Assembly (NCBI GenBank): GCA_964641155.1
Contig: CAZXJO010000004.1
Span: forward strand, 1-64,000
Direction of reading: 5' to 3'
Origin: DTCV01 sp964641155
Lineage (GTDB): Archaea; Thermoproteota; Thermoprotei_A; Sulfolobales; NBVN01
DNA length: 64,000 bases
Shown here: piece by piece, positions 43,867 to 51,893 of the stretch
Layout of the letters: each line of letters starts with the position of its first letter
Position numbering within the stretch: position 1 is the first letter of the stretch
The notes under the pieces: model-generated
Seen by the model: only the letters and a program-made list of their open reading frames with translations
What the model was told of the DNA's origin: nothing
Databases searched by the model: none
Program-made: the position numbers and the translations under genes

Positions 43867-44583
43867 ATGGAAGTTGAATTAACTTCCGAGCTCTCAAGGT
43901 CTTTGGCATTAGCTAACAACCTGTTAAACGGTGTGGAGTCCTTAATTGAAGACTGTTCATGTAGTGATGCCTACATATCGAACGAGTTCACCTCGCTGAG
44001 CGAACTACTCGGCTCAGAGCTGAGGGTGTTTCTGAGCCAGTGCCTCTACGAGCCTGATAAGCTGTTCGAGCTAGATGACCTAATCAGATACGGTTTAGTT
44101 AACGATGTGGAGGTAATGGTTAGGGAATCGGCCTCAGGCTTCAACTACCGCCTACTCTACGAGATGGCCGCCGACCTAACCCTGGAGAAGGTCATCCCAT
44201 TCATGAGGGAGGTTTCCTATAAGACCTCCGCATCAGGCGTTGAGTACATGTACGTCGTCTTGAGGGATGGTAGTGCGGAGTTACTTGAAGGGGAGGTAGG
44301 CAGGATTGTTATACCGAGTGTTAGGGCTGCGTTAATGATCCACACTCACGACACCGTATGCATTCCATCGCCCAACGATCTGAGAACAACAACGCACATA
44401 CTATTCGACGGCGGGTTAGGTAGTGGCATTACTTCACCGACGTGTTACTTCCTAGTGTTTAGGGAGGGGCTCTTAACCGAAGGCGATTACCTAGCACTGA
44501 AGAACTTATGTAAGGATGAATGCGACCTTTGGGAAAGGGGTAAGCGGTACATCAGTGACAACATAGCTTTGTTCCTTGGTTAA
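43867..44583 (+). CDS. JAMM/MPN-like protein of unknown function
   Basis: About 238 residues from ATG 43867, one codon after an in-frame TTG. The first 110 residues are helical and acidic and match nothing I know. The C-terminal part has an HxH-x6-SxxD motif (ALMIHTHDTVCIPSPNDL; His159, His161, Ser168, Asp171) with a possible upstream glutamate in LLEGEVGR, which resembles the zinc site of JAMM metalloproteases and deubiquitinases, though one residue shorter than the usual spacing. A small TATA (CTTATATAG near 43808) precedes the gene. If real, it could cleave an isopeptide bond or a SAMP-like modifier. Confidence 0.55.
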   Translation: MEVELTSELSRSLALANNLLNGVESLIEDCSCSDAYISNEFTSLSELLGSELRVFLSQCLYEPDKLFELDDLIRYGLVNDVEVMVRESASGFNYRLLYEMAADLTLEKVIPFMREVSYKTSASGVEYMYVVLRDGSAELLEGEVGRIVIPSVRAALMIHTHDTVCIPSPNDLRTTTHILFDGGLGSGITSPTCYFLVFREGLLTEGDYLALKNLCKDECDLWERGKRYISDNIALFLG

Positions 44584-44626
44584 ACACTTTTAATCATGCG
44601 CTGTTAAATTCTTACGAGGTGGTAGG

Positions 44627-45184
44627 TTGTTCCGTGAATTCAGCCTAAGTGAGTTCTACAGATTACTCCACCCAAGACCTGTTGTGGTTATAACGGCAAG
44701 CTGTGAGGGCGGTAAGGTCAACGCGATGGCGTGCTCGTGGTTCACACCCGTCTCAGAGTACCCCCCAACAGTCTTGGTGGTTATTGATGAGGGGTCTTAC
44801 ACGGCTAAATGCATTGAGGGTTCTGGTTCATTCGTGATTAACGTCTTACCTTCCGAGCTTCTAAGTAAGATATGGGTCGCCGGCTCTAAGTCGGGGAGGG
44901 ATGTCGATAAGATTAAGTTGATGGGCGTCAACCTAACTAAGTGCATTAAGATTGATTCCTACGCAATTTCGGAATCCGTCGCAGTGTTAGAGGTAGGTAA
45001 CGTGAAATGGTATGAGGTAAGCGGTTCTAGGGTGTACGTAGGTGAGGTGGTAACTGCTTACGTAAAGGAGGGCGCTGTAGGGAAACTCGGATATGACCTG
45101 AACAAGGTCTCCATACCGTTGCATGCCTGGGGCAGGGAGTTCTACATACTTGATAGGAACGTGAGACACGTCTACGTCAAGTAG
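44627..45184 (+). CDS. flavin reductase-like (FMN-binding) protein
   Basis: 185 residues from TTG, with GAGGTGG 4 bases upstream. The fold is that of the flavin reductase-like/DIM6 family: HPRPVVVITASCEGGKVNAM, ACSWFTPVSEYPPTVLVVI and GSFVINVLPSEL. Members bind FMN and act as flavin reductases or store electrons. Substrate is unknown. The SDR gene follows 19 bases downstream in the same direction and may be cotranscribed. Confidence 0.85.
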   Translation: MFREFSLSEFYRLLHPRPVVVITASCEGGKVNAMACSWFTPVSEYPPTVLVVIDEGSYTAKCIEGSGSFVINVLPSELLSKIWVAGSKSGRDVDKIKLMGVNLTKCIKIDSYAISESVAVLEVGNVKWYEVSGSRVYVGEVVTAYVKEGAVGKLGYDLNKVSIPLHAWGREFYILDRNVRHVYVK

Positions 45185-45203
45185 CCTGACCCTGGGAAGG
45201 CAT

Positions 45204-45914
45204 ATGAATTTAGTCGTTACCGGTGCGTCCTCAGGGATCGGGAGAGCTCTATGTGAAGTCGTTTTAAGTCAGGAAGCCGGCGCTAAGGTTTTAGGGGTCG
45301 GCCGTAATGAAGAAGCCCTCAACGAGTTAAAGCTCAAGTATGGGGGAGGGTTTGACTACGTAGTGGCGGATCTCTCGAACTTAGGGGAAGTTTATAGAGT
45401 GGTTGACGAAGTGGGAAAGCGGTTAGGACATGTCGATGTGTTAGTCAATAACGCGGGGTTCGGGATCTATAAAGGTGTGTTAGACCACACGGATGAGGAA
45501 ATCCTCAGCCTAATGAACGTCAACCTCATAGCCCCGTACGTCTTGACTAGGGAGTTAGTAAAGTACATGGGTGAGGGGTCCACAGTTGTCAACGTTTTAA
45601 CTGCTGGGATATATGTGCTTATGATCAAGTTGCCTGTATACGGTGCAAGCAAACTAGCCTTACATTACCTCACCGAGGTGTTGAGGAAGGTGTTGAGGAA
45701 TAAGGGTATTACCGTGATATCAGTGTTCCCAGGAATCGTTAAGACTGAATTCCATAAGAGGGCTGGACTGGAGGGGGTTAGGGGAGGGGTTCCCGCTGAG
45801 GCGGTTGCTAAGGCGATCCTCGAAGCAGTTAAGAAGGGGAGGAAGGAGGTGTTCGTGCCTGGTTTTCTCAGGGTGCTGAAACTGGTTAGTCCTAAACTGA
45901 TCCCTTTTAAGTAG
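45204..45914 (+). CDS. short-chain dehydrogenase/reductase
   Basis: 236 residues. The cofactor motif is VVTGASSGIGRAL, the structural motif is VLVNNAGFGIY, and the catalytic Tyr-Lys pair is in PVYGASKLALHYL, preceded by the catalytic-serine region. In that region VVNVLTAGI has no serine but a threonine at the usual position, a small departure. The arginine in GVGRNEEAL suggests NADP(H). The substrate is unknown. The gene lies after the flavoprotein and 98 bases before cdvB. Confidence 0.88.
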   Translation: MNLVVTGASSGIGRALCEVVLSQEAGAKVLGVGRNEEALNELKLKYGGGFDYVVADLSNLGEVYRVVDEVGKRLGHVDVLVNNAGFGIYKGVLDHTDEEILSLMNVNLIAPYVLTRELVKYMGEGSTVVNVLTAGIYVLMIKLPVYGASKLALHYLTEVLRKVLRNKGITVISVFPGIVKTEFHKRAGLEGVRGGVPAEAVAKAILEAVKKGRKEVFVPGFLRVLKLVSPKLIPFK

Positions 45915-46012
45915 TGCTTAAGCCGCCTCGGAGTTAGACATGTTGAGTTAGTATATCCCTGAAGTCTTTTAAGGAAGTTATTTCGGGAGATTCGTAAATG
46001 GTGTAAGAGGTC

Positions 46013-46672
46013 ATGAGTGGTTGGAAGGGGTTTGAAAAGATATGGCAGGGTAACCAAGATAGCGTCGCTTTGAAGTTCAAGAGGACTATCGGTAAGGAGA
46101 AGCCTCTTAGGTATAGGATGGCTATGGCTTCTTACAAGATAAGGGCCATGGTCAGTAGGATTGAGGTGTTCATTGAGAGGATGAAGGAGAGGGATAGAAT
46201 ACTCTTCGAAAGGGTTGTAGATGCGTTGCTGGTTAAGGACACAGCTAGGGCTACGATGTACGCTAACGAGGTAGCTGAGCTGAGGAAGGTTGTTAAGCAG
46301 TTACTCACCGTTCAGATAGCCTTAGAGCAGGTGGTCCTCAGGCTGGAGACTGTTCAGGAGATAGGGGACGTAATGGTTGCCTTAGGCCCTGTTGTGGGCA
46401 TAGTTAAAGAGCTCAGGTCGGCGTTAAGAGGGTTACTGCCTGAAATAGGCGTTGAGTTGGCTGAGGTTGAGGACATGCTGAAGGAGACGGTGTTGGAAGC
46501 TGGTGAGATGTTGGGTGGAGGAGGCTACGACCTAATAGCCTCACCCGATGCTAGGAAGATACTGCAGGAAGCTCAAGTGATTGCCGAGCATAAGATGAAG
46601 GAGAAGTTCCCCGAGCTCCCAGCCATACCCACCACACCGTCAGAGGAGAAAACCGCGGAAGCCCATCACTGA
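46013..46672 (+). CDS. ESCRT-III family cell-division protein (CdvB type)
   Basis: 219 residues. The Snf7/ESCRT-III core is recognisable as long amphipathic helices: a basic first helix (RYRMAMASYKIRAMVSRIEV), IERMKERDRILFERVVDAL, and the acidic C-terminal helix region VELAEVEDMLKETVLEA. The tail KFPELPAIPTTPSEE resembles the MIT-interacting (MIM2) proline motif that binds the CdvC ATPase. There is no winged-helix extension, so it resembles the CdvB1/B2 paralogues more than the full CdvB that binds CdvA. cdvA and cdvC are not beside it. It drives membrane constriction at division in Desulfurococcales and Sulfolobales. Confidence 0.88.
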   Translation: MSGWKGFEKIWQGNQDSVALKFKRTIGKEKPLRYRMAMASYKIRAMVSRIEVFIERMKERDRILFERVVDALLVKDTARATMYANEVAELRKVVKQLLTVQIALEQVVLRLETVQEIGDVMVALGPVVGIVKELRSALRGLLPEIGVELAEVEDMLKETVLEAGEMLGGGGYDLIASPDARKILQEAQVIAEHKMKEKFPELPAIPTTPSEEKTAEAHH

Positions 46673-46759
46673 TTTCTTAACTAGCCGCACTGCGATTGAG
46701 CAAGTTTTTTAAATCTGATTTTTAAACCTTAAAAGCAATGATACTATGCGGTGTAGTTA

Positions 46760-47281
46760 TTGGGATTTAATTTAATGGTCGTCCACGAACCTGGGGTAGA
46801 TAACTATAGCTGGGTGCGGAACTACGTAAGGCAGTTATTGGGGGATAAAGTCGAGTACGTGAGCTCTTATCAATCAGTTATTTTATATTTGGTCGATGAC
46901 CCCCGCTCAGCGGCGAAGCTCATCAGGGAATCGTTGACGAACACCTCAAGCCCTATCATCAAGGTCATACCTATTGATTACGTCGTAGATCCCCTCATCG
47001 ATAAGGTGTCGGAGGCAGTGAAGGAGTTGGCTAACAGGATACCGTTGAACGAGCCGTTCAGGATAACTTTGGAGGGGCACTTACTCCGCAACGATGAGGA
47101 AGGGTTCGTCCAGGAATTAGGTAGTTTGGAAGCTATTAGGGAGCTAGCCAAGTACGTGAACAGACCCGTCGACTTAGAGAACCCTAGCTGGGTGATCTAC
47201 GTCCGAGTGATTAGATTCCGCAAGGTTTTGAAGAAAGCCATAGTCTCCCTCCTCAAGCCTGAGGACCTCAAGAGGTTGTGA
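46760..47281 (+). CDS. THUMP-domain RNA-binding protein
   Basis: 173 residues. It is a stand-alone THUMP protein of the archaeal COG1818 kind: an N-terminal strand GFNLMVVHEPGVDNYS, then the ferredoxin-like plus THUMP region (IIKVIPIDYVVDPLIDKV, FRITLEGHLLR) and a C-terminal WVIYVRVIRFRKVLKKAI. THUMP domains bind the tRNA acceptor stem and direct modification enzymes; here no catalytic domain is attached. TTG 46760 gives the FNL start usual in this family; ATG 46775 is the alternative. Its stop overlaps the phosphohexomutase start by 4 bases. Confidence 0.8.
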   Translation: MGFNLMVVHEPGVDNYSWVRNYVRQLLGDKVEYVSSYQSVILYLVDDPRSAAKLIRESLTNTSSPIIKVIPIDYVVDPLIDKVSEAVKELANRIPLNEPFRITLEGHLLRNDEEGFVQELGSLEAIRELAKYVNRPVDLENPSWVIYVRVIRFRKVLKKAIVSLLKPEDLKRL

Positions 47282-48681
47282 GTGTGGGCCTCTTCGGCAC
47301 CTCAGGTATTAGAGGTGTTTACGGTTCGCAAATAACCCCCGAACTCATGTTGAAGTTAGGTTCGGCGATAGCCACATTTTTAGGGGGTAAGGGTGAGTTC
47401 CTGTTGGGCGGGGATTGTAGGACAACCACTCACGTGCTCAAAGCATCGCTGGCCTCCGGACTAATGGCAGGCGGTGTTGACGTGGTAGACAGTGGTATGT
47501 TACCCATGCCGGTACTTGCCTACGGGATTGTCAGGCATTCCTTCTCAGGCGGTGCTTACGTGACAGCAAGCCACAACCCACCGGAGTACAACGGTGTTAA
47601 GGTATTTGACCGTAACGGTGTTGAGTTAGGGAGTGAGGGGGAGGCTTTAATAGAGAGGGTGATGAGTAGCGGTTCATATATTTCCGCGGAATGGCACTCC
47701 GTAGGCCGTTACTCAGTTATGGAGGGATTGATAGATGAGTACGTACGTGAGCTAAGTACCGTCTTAGCCCCTCGTAAGCAGGCGAAGAAGGTGAGGGTGG
47801 TAATCGACACAGCAAACTGCACAACGTCCTTAGTCACCCCTAGGGTGTTAGTAAATCTTGGGGCGGAGGTCATAACCCTTAACTCATACATCGATGGAAG
47901 GTTTCCTGGGAGGGAGGCCGAACCAAGACCCGACGTACTTCACCCCTACTTAGAGGCTGTTAAGGCGTTGAACGCTGACATATTCCTAGCCCATGACGGT
48001 GACGGTGATAGGTTAGCCGTCATAGACCCTGTGGAGGGCTTCATAAAGCAGGATAGGATCATAGCGCTAATGTTTAAGTATAAGTTGTTGGATGTCAGAG
48101 GTAAGGTCGTAGCATCTGTGGATTGCGGTAACTCGGTTAGGGAGGTTGTCGAAAGGTACGGCGGTGAGTTAATAGTCAGCAAGTTGGGGAAGATACATGA
48201 AGCACTGATAAAGCATAAAGCGGTAATTGCTGCAGAGCCTTGGAAGCTCATAGACCCTTCGTGGGGTTACTGGATCGACTCAATATATCAGGCGGGGCTA
48301 CTGGTTAGGGCTTTGATCGAGGAAGGTAAGACTCTAAACCAATTAATGAGGGACATACCCAACTACCCCCAGGCAAGGTGCTCCATTAAGGTTCCCGACA
48401 ACATGAAGCAAGGACTCTACGAGTGTATGAGGGATTACCTAGAGGCTAATGCTGCAGGTAGGGGGGACATAATAGACATCGACGGCTTAAGGGTTAACTA
48501 CTACGACGGCTCATGGATTCTGGTCAGGCCCAGCGGCACAGAAGCTAAAGTAAGGATCTACGGTGAGGCGAGGGAGTTGGGTAAGCTTAAGGAGTTATTA
48601 GATGAAATCATTGGAGTAGCTAACAACTTCCTCCAATGTAGGGGGCTTAAGCTAGAGGTCGATGGCGCGATCATTCCTTAA
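47278..48681 (+). CDS. phosphohexomutase (phosphoglucosamine/phosphomannomutase family)
   Basis: 467 residues starting at GTG and overlapping the THUMP gene by 4 bases. The alpha-D-phosphohexomutase signatures are all there: VGLFGTSGIRGVYG, the phosphoserine loop YVTASHNPPEYNGVKVFD, the metal loop LAHDGDGDRLAVID, sugar-binding AEPWKLIDPSWG, and the phosphate-binding LVRPSGTEAKVRIYGEA. It isomerises hexose phosphates for glycans or nucleotide sugars. Glucosamine, mannose or glucose specificity cannot be read. A second GTG at 47284 is an alternative start. Confidence 0.93.
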   Translation: MSVGLFGTSGIRGVYGSQITPELMLKLGSAIATFLGGKGEFLLGGDCRTTTHVLKASLASGLMAGGVDVVDSGMLPMPVLAYGIVRHSFSGGAYVTASHNPPEYNGVKVFDRNGVELGSEGEALIERVMSSGSYISAEWHSVGRYSVMEGLIDEYVRELSTVLAPRKQAKKVRVVIDTANCTTSLVTPRVLVNLGAEVITLNSYIDGRFPGREAEPRPDVLHPYLEAVKALNADIFLAHDGDGDRLAVIDPVEGFIKQDRIIALMFKYKLLDVRGKVVASVDCGNSVREVVERYGGELIVSKLGKIHEALIKHKAVIAAEPWKLIDPSWGYWIDSIYQAGLLVRALIEEGKTLNQLMRDIPNYPQARCSIKVPDNMKQGLYECMRDYLEANAAGRGDIIDIDGLRVNYYDGSWILVRPSGTEAKVRIYGEARELGKLKELLDEIIGVANNFLQCRGLKLEVDGAIIP

Positions 48682-49345
48682 TAACCAAGTATTTGAAGTT
48701 CTTTCTCTCCATCCTCAAAATGCTTAAAGCCTTCGCCGCTAACTCGAAGGCCCTCCTCGGGTGTTCGGAGACACCCACACCTACTTTAACATCGTAGCTT
48801 ACGACCGCATTCAAAACTTCCTCCAGGTTTTGGGGGCATGTAACCACGACTACGTTGTCCCCGCCCAAGTACTGAACCAATGCCTTACCTGTCAAGTTGA
48901 GGGCGAGCCTGCTACACATGTTTAACACCTCAACGTAGGGTCGGTAAAATCCGGTGTGAATGGACTTAGTCGTGAAGTTGTTTAAGTCTAAATGCGCGAT
49001 ACATACCTCCTTATGGAGGCATCTGCGGCCCTCCCCGTCATTGCCTAGGACCTCATGGGGTAGCCCGCAGCGGACTTCAACCTCCGCCCCTACCGGTGGC
49101 CAATTAGCTGTTACGTCATAAAACCTCTTAATAAATGAATCGATGTCGACGTCCTGCGGCAGCAGGATTATTTGAACATCGTACCTCATAGGGAAGGTGA
49201 AGCCGTTTAACTCCTTGGAAAGTGCTTGCAGGTCTTGGTAAATTCTGGATTGAGTTAACTGGATCTTCCACTCCCTATCATAGCCTAATGACTCAGTCCA
49301 CGACCTGTAATTGGAGAGCTTCACAACCACTGTGTATGTCAACAA
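48671..49345 (-). CDS. gch3: archaeal GTP cyclohydrolase III (ArfA-type)
   Basis: 224 residues. This archaeal enzyme opens the GTP ring to the formamidopyrimidine FAPy, the first step of flavin and F420 synthesis in archaea. Motifs: the GGDN loop in VQYLGGDNVVVVTCP shared with nucleotidyl cyclase-like folds, and the metal region EVCIAHLDLNNFT. The start is TTG 49345 or TTG 49342. It is 3 bases downstream of the ribH stop and so forms an operon with it. Its end overlaps the phosphohexomutase end by 11 bases. Confidence 0.9.
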   Translation of the reverse strand: MLTYTVVVKLSNYRSWTESLGYDREWKIQLTQSRIYQDLQALSKELNGFTFPMRYDVQIILLPQDVDIDSFIKRFYDVTANWPPVGAEVEVRCGLPHEVLGNDGEGRRCLHKEVCIAHLDLNNFTTKSIHTGFYRPYVEVLNMCSRLALNLTGKALVQYLGGDNVVVVTCPQNLEEVLNAVVSYDVKVGVGVSEHPRRAFELAAKALSILRMERKNFKYLVIKE

Positions 49346-49348
49346 GCT

Positions 49349-49792
49349 TCACTCGATGAATACTGTGGCTCCTGAGGGCTCCCTTTTCTCCAGCTCCCTT
49401 AACCTCCTAACAGATTTGACGGCTGCTTCAACAGCCCTACGTGCGTAGTCCTCCACCCTCTCCAGGGCCTGCATCCTCGAAGCCCCAGGCCCTATTATCC
49501 CCAGAGCAACTGGCTTACCATACTGAACGGCTAAATCCATTATCTTCCTAGCGGCTTGGTGGGCAACAACTTCGTCATGTTTTGTCTCACCCTGGATGAC
49601 AGCACCTAAGGTAACCACGGCGTCCACATCATCTTTGGGGAGGAGTTTGCTGACGGCTAACGGTATTTCAAACGAGCCTGGAACCTTAACTACGTAAGGC
49701 ACCTTAACCCCTAGGAAGTCTGCGTGAGAAAGGGCTTTCTGGAGCATTAAGTAGGTCACGTCGTAGTTGAACTCGGCAACCACTATAGCCAC
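49349..49792 (-). CDS. ribH: 6,7-dimethyl-8-ribityllumazine synthase
   Basis: 147 residues starting at GTG with GAGG upstream. It joins the ribityl-pyrimidine with a C4 unit to make lumazine, the last but one step to riboflavin. Motifs: AEFNYDVTYLML, YVVKVPGSFEIPLAV, VTLGAVIQGETKHDEVV (catalytic His) and PVALGIIGPGASRMQALER. Here the usual Thr after GETxH is Lys-His-Asp-Glu, the standard form of this loop. The ending is a charged tail typical of archaeal ribH. It heads a minus-strand operon with gch3 and is divergent from the DUF429 gene. Confidence 0.94.
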   Translation of the reverse strand: MAIVVAEFNYDVTYLMLQKALSHADFLGVKVPYVVKVPGSFEIPLAVSKLLPKDDVDAVVTLGAVIQGETKHDEVVAHQAARKIMDLAVQYGKPVALGIIGPGASRMQALERVEDYARRAVEAAVKSVRRLRELEKREPSGATVFIE

Positions 49793-50124
49793 TCGTACCT
49801 CATCTGATGAACCTATTACACATCCCCACTAACCTTAAGTGGTAGCATTTTAAATAATTTGCTAATTTGACGGCCCTAGCTAAGGTATTTAGACCAAACC
49901 TTTGAGTTACCTGCTAAAGCTAGCACGTACATGCTTCACCAGTCGTCAGTGGTCGACTATTCCTTAGCTTTTCAACGCAGTTTATTTACGAGCTACTAGC
50001 CTCATCCCTCCCCATTACGCAGGAACCCACTGTTTAAGGGCTTCATACATGATAACTTCGATAGTAAGTGATTGAGGCCTAAAAGGAAATTAAAATATTT
50101 GACGCCTATAAGGTGGGGGATTTG
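49793..50124. other. divergent intergenic region of the flavin gene cluster
   Basis: This 332-base stretch has no convincing gene. It holds an imperfect palindrome TAGCA (49843-49847) to TGCTA (49860-49864) that encloses an AT-rich TATA-like core (TTTTAAATAATT) about 53 bases before ribH on the minus strand, and a plus-strand TATA (ATTAAAATATTT, near 50090-50100) that predicts transcription start close to the DUF429 start. The palindrome could be an operator for an archaeal flavin regulator, but I have no direct match. Confidence 0.4.
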
Positions 50125-50700
50125 TTGGGGGCTGTGTACGTTGGCATTGACCTAGCAGCCAGTCCTTCAAAATGTACTGGATATGCTGCGATAGTCTGCG
50201 AGGATCGTTGCGAATTGGCCATTGCTAAATGCGTGTATAGCGACGATGAGTTGATCTCAGCGATCCGTGACTTAGTGCGCTGCGGTGCTTTAGTGGTGTC
50301 CATAGACGCGCCTTTCGGGACTTCTGCGGGTATGAGGGATGTGGATAGGAAGATGATTTCAGCGGGGTTTAAAGTTCTCCCGCCAGGGTTTAAGCATATG
50401 AAGTCGTTGACGTTGCGGTGCGTGAGGTTGGTCAACACTCTTAGGTCGTTAGGCATTTCGAACCTGTATGAGACACATCCGAGGAGCGCGTTACTCAGCA
50501 GCGGCTGTAGGGATGTTGAGGACTTACTGAATGAGCTGTCAATAGGCTTGGGTACTCATGATTTAAGCCGCTTAACTAGGGATGTAAGGGATGCCTTAAT
50601 AGCGTCGGCCGTGTCTTACTGCTTAAGTTCTAATTGCTCCTCCAAAGTAGTAGGTGCTGATGGGACGGTATGGCTCATAGATAGGGTCTGCGAGGATTAG
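50125..50700 (+). CDS. DUF429 family protein (RNase H-like fold, predicted nuclease)
   Basis: About 191 residues. DUF429 proteins have an actin/RNase H-like fold with a first strand VYVGIDLAASPSKCTGYA, an acidic strand VVSIDAPFGTSAG, a conserved YETHPRSALL segment, and the final RDALIASAVSYCL with aspartate. They are predicted nucleases; none of the substrates is known to me. The frame is open from GTG 50113. TTG 50125 sits 5-6 bases after AGGTGGGGG (50111-50119), so it is preferred. It is followed after 20 bases by the amidohydrolase gene, within the flavin cluster. Confidence 0.82.
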   Translation: MGAVYVGIDLAASPSKCTGYAAIVCEDRCELAIAKCVYSDDELISAIRDLVRCGALVVSIDAPFGTSAGMRDVDRKMISAGFKVLPPGFKHMKSLTLRCVRLVNTLRSLGISNLYETHPRSALLSSGCRDVEDLLNELSIGLGTHDLSRLTRDVRDALIASAVSYCLSSNCSSKVVGADGTVWLIDRVCED

Positions 50701-50720
50701 TTGGTAGTGAGGTGTGACCC

Positions 50721-51893
50721 GTGGTTGAGGAGTTAGTCCTGAACTTCGACGCCGGCTTCGTGGGCGAGGACCTCGAACTATGGGACAGCGGTGTAAACAT
50801 GGTGGTGAGGGATGGTCTCATAGAACACGTGGGTAGGGGTAAATCAGCTGGTAGGAACGTGGTCAACTTCAACAACGTACTCGTAATGCCCCCGCTCGCC
50901 AACCTCCACACCCACATCCTAGACTACGCGTTCCCCGAAGTGGGCTGGGACCTAGACATCGATACCTTAGTAGGCGACCCCTACGGTGTGAAATACTTAA
51001 TGCTAAGCAAGGCTGATAACACATCATTAAGAAACGCAATCCAGAGATTCTTAAATCATAGTTGGAACTGCGGGGTAGGTGTGGTGGTTGAGTTCAGGGA
51101 AGGCGGTGCCTCCAACGCAGTACTTGACCTCAGTTCCAGGCCTAAAACCCATATAGTGCTGGGCATGCCCGTCCGTCAAGACGGCGTAGTCGACCAGGTT
51201 AGGGAGATGAGTGAGTTCGTCAACGGTGTGGGTATATCATCGCCGCTGTATTTCAGGGAGGATGAATTGGAAGCACTGAACAAACTATCTAAGGATTTAA
51301 ACATGATCGTCCACGCACACATCTCCGAAGTTGCTGAGTCCCACGATGGAGGTGATCTGGAATATATGCTCAAACACCTCAAACCAAGTGCCGTGGTCCA
51401 CGGAACCTACTTAAATTACGAAGAATTAACCACCCTAAAGGAGCACGGCATACCCTTAATAATGTGCTTGAGGTCTAATCTGTGGTTCGTTGGCGCAGTC
51501 CCTGACTTGAGGACAATTCGAGAGCTGGAAATGGATGTAGGGCTGGGGACGGACAACGCCTCATGGATTAAGGGGGACTTATGGAGGGAGTTAGACCTCC
51601 TCACGAATCTGTTAAGGGTTAAAGGTGTGTTAGACCCTAAGTGGGTCTTGAAGGCGGCCACGAACTCTGCGTTGGTGGGTATCAACAACAGGTTGTGTGA
51701 GGGTTGTAGGGCGAATATACTAGCGATAAATGAGGAGTTGACGTCCATTAGGTATGCTAAGGATAAATACTTAGCAACCGTTAAGAGAGGTGGTCCAGAA
51801 GGTGTTGAGGTGTTGGTAACGGATGGCGTCCTTAGGTACTGCTCAAGTAGGAGTAAGGCCCTATGTGATAATCTACGTGACAGCATCGGTTGA
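50721..51893 (+). CDS. amidohydrolase-superfamily enzyme, candidate deaminase of the flavin pathway
   Basis: 390 residues from GTG with GAGGTG 6 bases upstream. The TIM-barrel metal sites of the amidohydrolase superfamily are visible: PPLANLHTHILD (HxH), MIVHAHISEVAE, AVVHGTYLNYEEL and VGLGTDNASW. The overall layout resembles aminohydrolases that deaminate purines and pyrimidines (COG0402 type). arfC starts 71 bases before its end, a long coupled overlap. The archaeal flavin/F420 route needs a pyrimidine deaminase acting next to ArfC, and to my knowledge no generally accepted archaeal enzyme exists. The link is inference from position and fold. Confidence 0.82.
   Translation: MVEELVLNFDAGFVGEDLELWDSGVNMVVRDGLIEHVGRGKSAGRNVVNFNNVLVMPPLANLHTHILDYAFPEVGWDLDIDTLVGDPYGVKYLMLSKADNTSLRNAIQRFLNHSWNCGVGVVVEFREGGASNAVLDLSSRPKTHIVLGMPVRQDGVVDQVREMSEFVNGVGISSPLYFREDELEALNKLSKDLNMIVHAHISEVAESHDGGDLEYMLKHLKPSAVVHGTYLNYEELTTLKEHGIPLIMCLRSNLWFVGAVPDLRTIRELEMDVGLGTDNASWIKGDLWRELDLLTNLLRVKGVLDPKWVLKAATNSALVGINNRLCEGCRANILAINEELTSIRYAKDKYLATVKRGGPEGVEVLVTDGVLRYCSSRSKALCDNLRDSIG

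Noticed and set aside
49803..49811. CTGATGA motif before ribH as a C box
   Set aside because: No D box follows at a suitable distance on that strand.
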